A DNA stretch of 64,000 nucleotides from Endomychus coccineus (lineage: Eukaryota > Arthropoda > Insecta > Coleoptera > Endomychidae): contig OY294070.1 of the NCBI GenBank assembly GCA_958510875.1, forward strand, positions 41,430,306 to 41,494,305. The letters run 5' to 3'. The notes beneath the pieces are model-generated. The model worked only from the letters and a program-made list of their open reading frames with translations. It searched no databases and was not told the origin of the DNA. Positions 61,848-64,000 of the stretch are shown here, one piece after another (position 1 is the stretch's first letter; every line of letters starts with the position of its first letter). Position numbers and translations under genes: made by a program.

Positions 61848-62361
61848 GTTTTCATGCTGCAAGGTTTCGAGGTAAAATGGAAACAACCAATTATGTATCA
61901 ATTTATTAAAGGAGCAGCAAAAGCTGAAACTGAAATTGGTTTCAATGTGGTGGCCACAATTTGCGATCAAGGTACAAATAATGTCAGTACGATAAACAAA
62001 TTAGTGAAGGAAACGAAAGAGGAGTATGCAAGAGTAGGGAAAGAATTATATGACTTCATATTTGAAGTCGATAGACAAAGAATTATTCCATTGTATGATC
62101 CACCACATTTACTGAAAGGTGTGAGACACAACCTCCTAAAAAACGTTTATTACACGCTAAACGGAACTTCAAAAAAAGCAAAATGGGAAGATATACAGAA
62201 GGCATGGCAACTGAATAATGTTAGTGGATACTTGAGAGCAATGCCAAAATTGACTGAGTTTCATGTAACTCCTAATAATGTGAAGAAAATGAAGGTATCA
62301 ATATGTGCTCAAGTTTTGAGTAGAACTGTTGCATCGACTATTAACCTTATGGCAATTAATG
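61848..62361 (+). pseudogene. P-element / THAP9-type transposase exon
   Basis: Exon-like open segment bounded by AG (61846-61847) and GTAAGTTT (62362). It encodes a P-element-family transposase core segment: KWKQPIMYQFIKGAAKAETE, VVATICDQGTNNVSTINKLV (with conserved CDQGTNN), IIPLYDPPHLLKGVRHNLLK (conserved DPPHLLKG), KWEDIQKAWQLNN, AMPKLTEFHVTPNNVKKMKV, AQVLSRTVASTI. Length 171 codons against about 750 for a whole THAP9-like protein. Neither THAP domain nor C-terminal part was found, so it is an isolated exon or truncated copy, though open throughout. Confidence 0.75.
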
Positions 62362-62419
62362 GTAAGTTTAATTTGTGTCATATTATATAAAATAAGTGTA
62401 TATCTAAATCTTCAAATTG

Positions 62420-62600
62420 CAGAACAACCCATTGTGATTAGTCTCGATATTTGATTGTATTTATATGTATTTTTGTTTTAACCCATTGTAATTAGTCTCG
62501 ATATTTAATTGTGTTTATATGTATTTTTGTTTTAACCCATTGCCATTAGTCTCGATATTTAATTATATTATTGTATTATATATAGTTATTTCTATTGTTT
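62420..62600. repeat. Tandem repeat, about 63-bp unit, three copies
   Basis: ACCCATTGTGATTAGTCTCG, then ATATTTGATTGTATTTATAT recurs three times (about 62427, 62479 and 62535) with small changes. It starts 60 bp beyond the P-element exon and probably lies in its intron or terminal region. Confidence 0.75.
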
Positions 62601-62908
62601 TTGAGGTTTACTTGTATTTATATGTATATTTTATATATTTCTGTCCTAACTCTGTTGTTGAATAAAAACTATTGGTAAAAACTATCGATTTTCATTTCCT
62701 ACTTAAATTGTTAGAAAACAAAATTTGCATTTATGTGCTGTGTAACTTCGAATTTCCCTCCAAACCATCATTTAGTACGCTTCCAATCCTCACGCGGCGC
62801 TCTAGTCACGGAACAGTTCATTCTACGGTAGTGGAGTTATCTATGGGTATGCACACATTCCTGCCAGTGGCCGTATCGCAGTCGATAAGCGCCTTAGAAA
62901 AGCTACAG

Positions 62909-63052
<144 letters not shown>

Positions 63053-63289
63053 TAGACAACGCAAACCAAAACTACACGTGCCGTCAATCTTAATTGTGGT
63101 TTGTTAGAGTTCAAAGGCAAATGTAATTCACTCGACCAGCCAATTTGAATGAAATTCATAAATGAATTTGTGTATAAAAAGGTATCCCTCGAAAAAAATA
63201 ATTTATGAAGATTACAGGTTCCTGTTAATTGCATGGTGTACAAATTAGTGTTCATGTTACATTAGTGAATATTTATGGGCATAAATTAT

Positions 63290-64000
63290 TCATCAAATAA
63301 ATGATCTTCATTATAAATTTAAGAGGAAATGGAAATATTCTCTACCGTTTTTAAGGAGCCATTTATTAATGAGACGTTTGTATTTAGTATAATTATAACA
63401 ATAGCGAATTTCATGCGGAAGTAAGTTGATTAGTCGTGGTCCGAAATAGGTAAAATTTCGCATAGTGGTTTTTGGAGTTTTGGTAATTGTATTTTACCTA
63501 GGCTATGTAAACCGTGATTTTGTGAAATTATTTGACACAGATGTTTATTCTGTGCAAAGTTAAGTAGCACTGCTTTGATAGAAAACTTGCCGGGGATCTA
63601 ATAGTTGCAATTCCTTGTAGACTAAATGAGATTGATATTGAAGTTTCTTCCCTAGCATTATGTTTAAGCATCTCTTTTGCAGTCGTTCTATTTTTAGATA
63701 ATTATATCCGTTAAGTGCACCCCATGCAATAATTCCATATTGTATAAATGAATCTATTAAAGCGTAATGAATAATTTTTAATTCGCTTAAGCTGATAATG
63801 TTGCTCAAAAGTCTGAATTTATAAATAAAATGTGTGAGTTTTTCATTTATCTTATTAACATGTAAATTCCACGATGACAGATGACTATCTATAGTAAGTC
63901 CTATGTATTTAAAAGATGTTACTGATTGAATTTTAGGAGTATTCAGTTTAAATGAATTAAAAACGGGTGAATGTTTGTTTAGGATTGTTATAGGTAAGTC
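63290..64000 (-). pseudogene. LINE C-terminal fragment (extends beyond the window)
   Basis: Minus-strand C-terminal part of a jockey/CR1-like ORF2. From the right edge: FNSFKLNTPKIQSVTSFKYI, GLTIDSHLSSWNLHVNKINE, then frame 63808-63560 LSELKIIHYALIDSFIQYGI, IAWGALNGYNYLKIERLQKR, CLNIMLGKKLQ and LLDPRQVFYQ. It is related to, but a different family from, the LINE at 58566-61345 (AITAWGS...LSTLQKRILKMLFRK). The 3' end is at about 63290-63340. Broken by frameshifts after 63560. Confidence 0.75.

Overview
This is a transposon-saturated stretch of an animal genome, almost certainly an insect. The grounds are spliced coding exons with GT/AG boundaries, a secreted protein whose N-terminal part resembles the insect GD_N domain (N-terminus of the serine protease gastrulation-defective), and a dense arthropod-type repeat load (jockey/R1-like LINEs, Penelope-like elements, Tc1/mariner, hAT, P-element, Ty3/gypsy). 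The order cannot be fixed from the sequence. No prokaryotic features are present.

Two host genes are visible. (1) A four-exon plus-strand gene runs from 16341 to 48928 and encodes an 858-residue secreted protein: signal peptide, GD_N-like domain with two cysteines, then about 700 residues of Gly-rich repeats built on one short motif, G-[F/I/M]-[I/M/V]-x-[V/M/I]-[W/F]-G. Its first intron is 29.5 kb and consists largely of nested transposons, including a young Ty3/gypsy element on the gene's own strand. (2) The last coding exon of the mismatch-repair gene Mlh1 lies on the minus strand (58123-58421). No other Mlh1 exon was recognised, and the next 3 kb upstream holds a LINE.

Layout: 1-6.5 kb, repeat A and a jockey-type LINE split by a 2.1 kb solo LTR. 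6.5-9.8 kb, a Penelope-like element (PLE1) carrying a hammerhead-bearing PLE fragment pair and a 1.4 kb mariner. 10-12.6 kb, a TIR element and a ZMYM1/DUF4371-type hAT fossil. 13.2-16.3 kb, two head-to-head PLE3 copies, one holding a foldback element. 16.3-46 kb, exon 1 and intron 1: PLE2, two solo LTRs, a 2.2 kb foldback, a tyrosine-recombinase (Crypton-type) fossil, a hAT with LINE insertions and minisatellites, repeat A with a Pif1 helicase fragment, an R1-like LINE, a copia-gag/mariner chimera, a second large foldback, the gypsy element, and a mariner with long inverted arms. 46-49 kb, exons 2-4. 49-58 kb, a MITE, an R2-like LINE, repeat A copies hit by a solo gypsy LTR and a second long-arm mariner, and PLE2 with a tRNA-derived SINE. 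58-64 kb, the Mlh1 terminal exon, LINEs, a P-element transposase exon and a GA microsatellite.

The most notable signals are hammerhead-ribozyme folds in Penelope-like 3' ends (one with an entirely intact 42-nt core), a family of foldback elements ending TAGTC...GACTA with 3-bp target duplications (one proved by a paralogous empty site), an AT-rich site in repeat A used independently by two unrelated transposons, and the unusual repeat protein. All calls are by eye from the sequence; family names rest on recalled motifs, not on searches.
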